Made by a program: the position numbers and the translations under genes
Source of the DNA: Prevotella sp. UBA7764
GTDB lineage: Bacteria > Bacteroidota > Bacteroidia > Bacteroidales > Bacteroidaceae
NCBI GenBank assembly: GCA_002481295.1
Contig: DLDU01000033.1
Coordinates: 18,298 to 24,203 of the forward strand
Reading direction: 5' to 3'
Length of the DNA: 5,906 bases
The notes under the pieces: model-generated
Seen by the model: only the letters and a program-made list of their open reading frames with translations
Told to the model about the DNA's origin: nothing
Databases searched by the model: none
Shown: positions 5,287 to 5,906 of the stretch, one piece after another
How positions within the stretch are numbered: the stretch's first letter is position 1
Layout: each line of letters begins with the position of its first letter

Positions 5287-5906
5287 ATGAAGAAAACGTG
5301 TCTCTTGACATTGGGTTTCGTCTTGCTGTTCACCAGTTGTGCGCAAGAATTCAACCGAGTGTATAAGTCATCCGACTATCGCTATAAGTACGAGTACGCC
5401 AAGGAGTGCTTTGCCGAGGGCAAGTATGTCCGTGCCACGACGCTTCTCCAGGATCTCATCGTTCCGGAAAAGGGCAGTCGCGACGCTCAGGAATGCCTCT
5501 ATATGTTGGGCATGGCTGAGTATTGCAGCCGTGACTATGTGACCGCATCAGAGACTTTCAGCAAGTACACCAAGAGCTATCCTCGCGGCTACTTCGCTGA
5601 GATGGCCTATTATTACGTCGGTCAGAGTCTCTACATGTCTACGCCCGAGCCCCGTCTTGACCAGAGTCAGACCGTGCAGGCGATAGCTGCTTTTCAGACC
5701 TATCTCGACCTCTTCCCCGATGCCAAGATGAAAGAGACGGCACAGAAACGCCTTTTCGACTTGCAGGACAAGCTGGTGGAGAAGGAACTCTATTCGGCCC
5801 GGCTGTATTACAATCTCGGAACCTATTTCGGCAACTGCTCCGACGGCGGCAACAACTATGAGGCTTGCATCGTCACGGCGGAGAATGCCTTGAAGGACTA
5901 TCCCTA
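5287..5906 (+). CDS. bamD: Outer membrane assembly lipoprotein BamD, 3' end cut off by the window
   Basis: The frame is open from ATG 5287 to the right edge, showing 206 residues of a protein usually of about 260-280. Residues 1-17 are a lipoprotein signal with lipobox LFTSC, so Cys18 should be lipidated and the protein anchored to the inner leaflet of the outer membrane. After it come paired-helix TPR-like repeats: about 31-58 (YRYKYEYAKECFAEGKYVRA), 65-99 (AQECLYMLGMAEYCSRDYVT then FSKYTKSYP), 101-144 (GYFAEMAYYYVGQSLY, then FQTYLDLFP) and 166-205 (ELYSARLYYNLGTYF, then ENALKDYP). This is the layout of BamD/YfiO, which with BamA folds beta-barrel proteins into the outer membrane. It is transcribed divergently from uvrB. 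The shared 113-bp gap carries a promoter for each gene. Other TPR lipoproteins are possible but less likely, given the RLFDLQDKLVEKEL helix and the overall register. Confidence 0.92.
   Translation, partial: MKKTCLLTLGFVLLFTSCAQEFNRVYKSSDYRYKYEYAKECFAEGKYVRATTLLQDLIVPEKGSRDAQECLYMLGMAEYCSRDYVTASETFSKYTKSYPRGYFAEMAYYYVGQSLYMSTPEPRLDQSQTVQAIAAFQTYLDLFPDAKMKETAQKRLFDLQDKLVEKELYSARLYYNLGTYFGNCSDGGNNYEACIVTAENALKDYP

Overview
The window looks like chromosome from a Bacteroidota (Bacteroidales) bacterium, most like Prevotella or a relative. The reasons are the protein families present (a Bacteroidota-type putative porin, a DUF4468 protein, and UvrB and BamD of the Bacteroidota type) and three promoters of the Bacteroidota pattern, with a TAnnTTTG -7 box and a TTTG -33 box. 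Shine-Dalgarno signals are weak. The genus is an inference from general similarity, not from a search.

Layout from left to right. Positions 1-1778 (minus) hold the N-terminal 592 residues of a secreted outer-membrane beta-barrel of the putative porin type; its 3' end lies beyond the left edge. A 73-residue protein with two membrane segments (1775-1996, minus) precedes it and overlaps its start by 4 bp. Next comes a 238-bp gap (1997-2234) that is unusually rich in G runs, short direct repeats and a perfect 20-bp palindrome. A secreted DUF4468 protein follows (2235-2900, minus) with its own promoter. The 233-bp gap 2901-3133 holds that promoter, an eight-unit 9-bp tandem array, and two extra copies of a 21-bp segment that duplicates the last codons and the stop of uvrB. 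uvrB itself is complete (3134-5173, minus). A 113-bp divergent promoter region separates it from a plus-strand BamD-type lipoprotein gene (5287 to beyond the right edge).

Functionally the window mixes DNA repair (UvrB) with cell-envelope genes: BamD, which works in inserting beta-barrels; the porin-like barrel, a plausible BAM client; and a small membrane protein of unknown role. Apart from the overlapping small-protein/porin pair, I see no sign that the genes form one pathway or operon. I found no tRNA, rRNA, CRISPR array, insertion sequence or phage gene. The window reads as ordinary core chromosome, and its most unusual features are the noncoding repeats between genes and the long charged insert in the porin-like protein.
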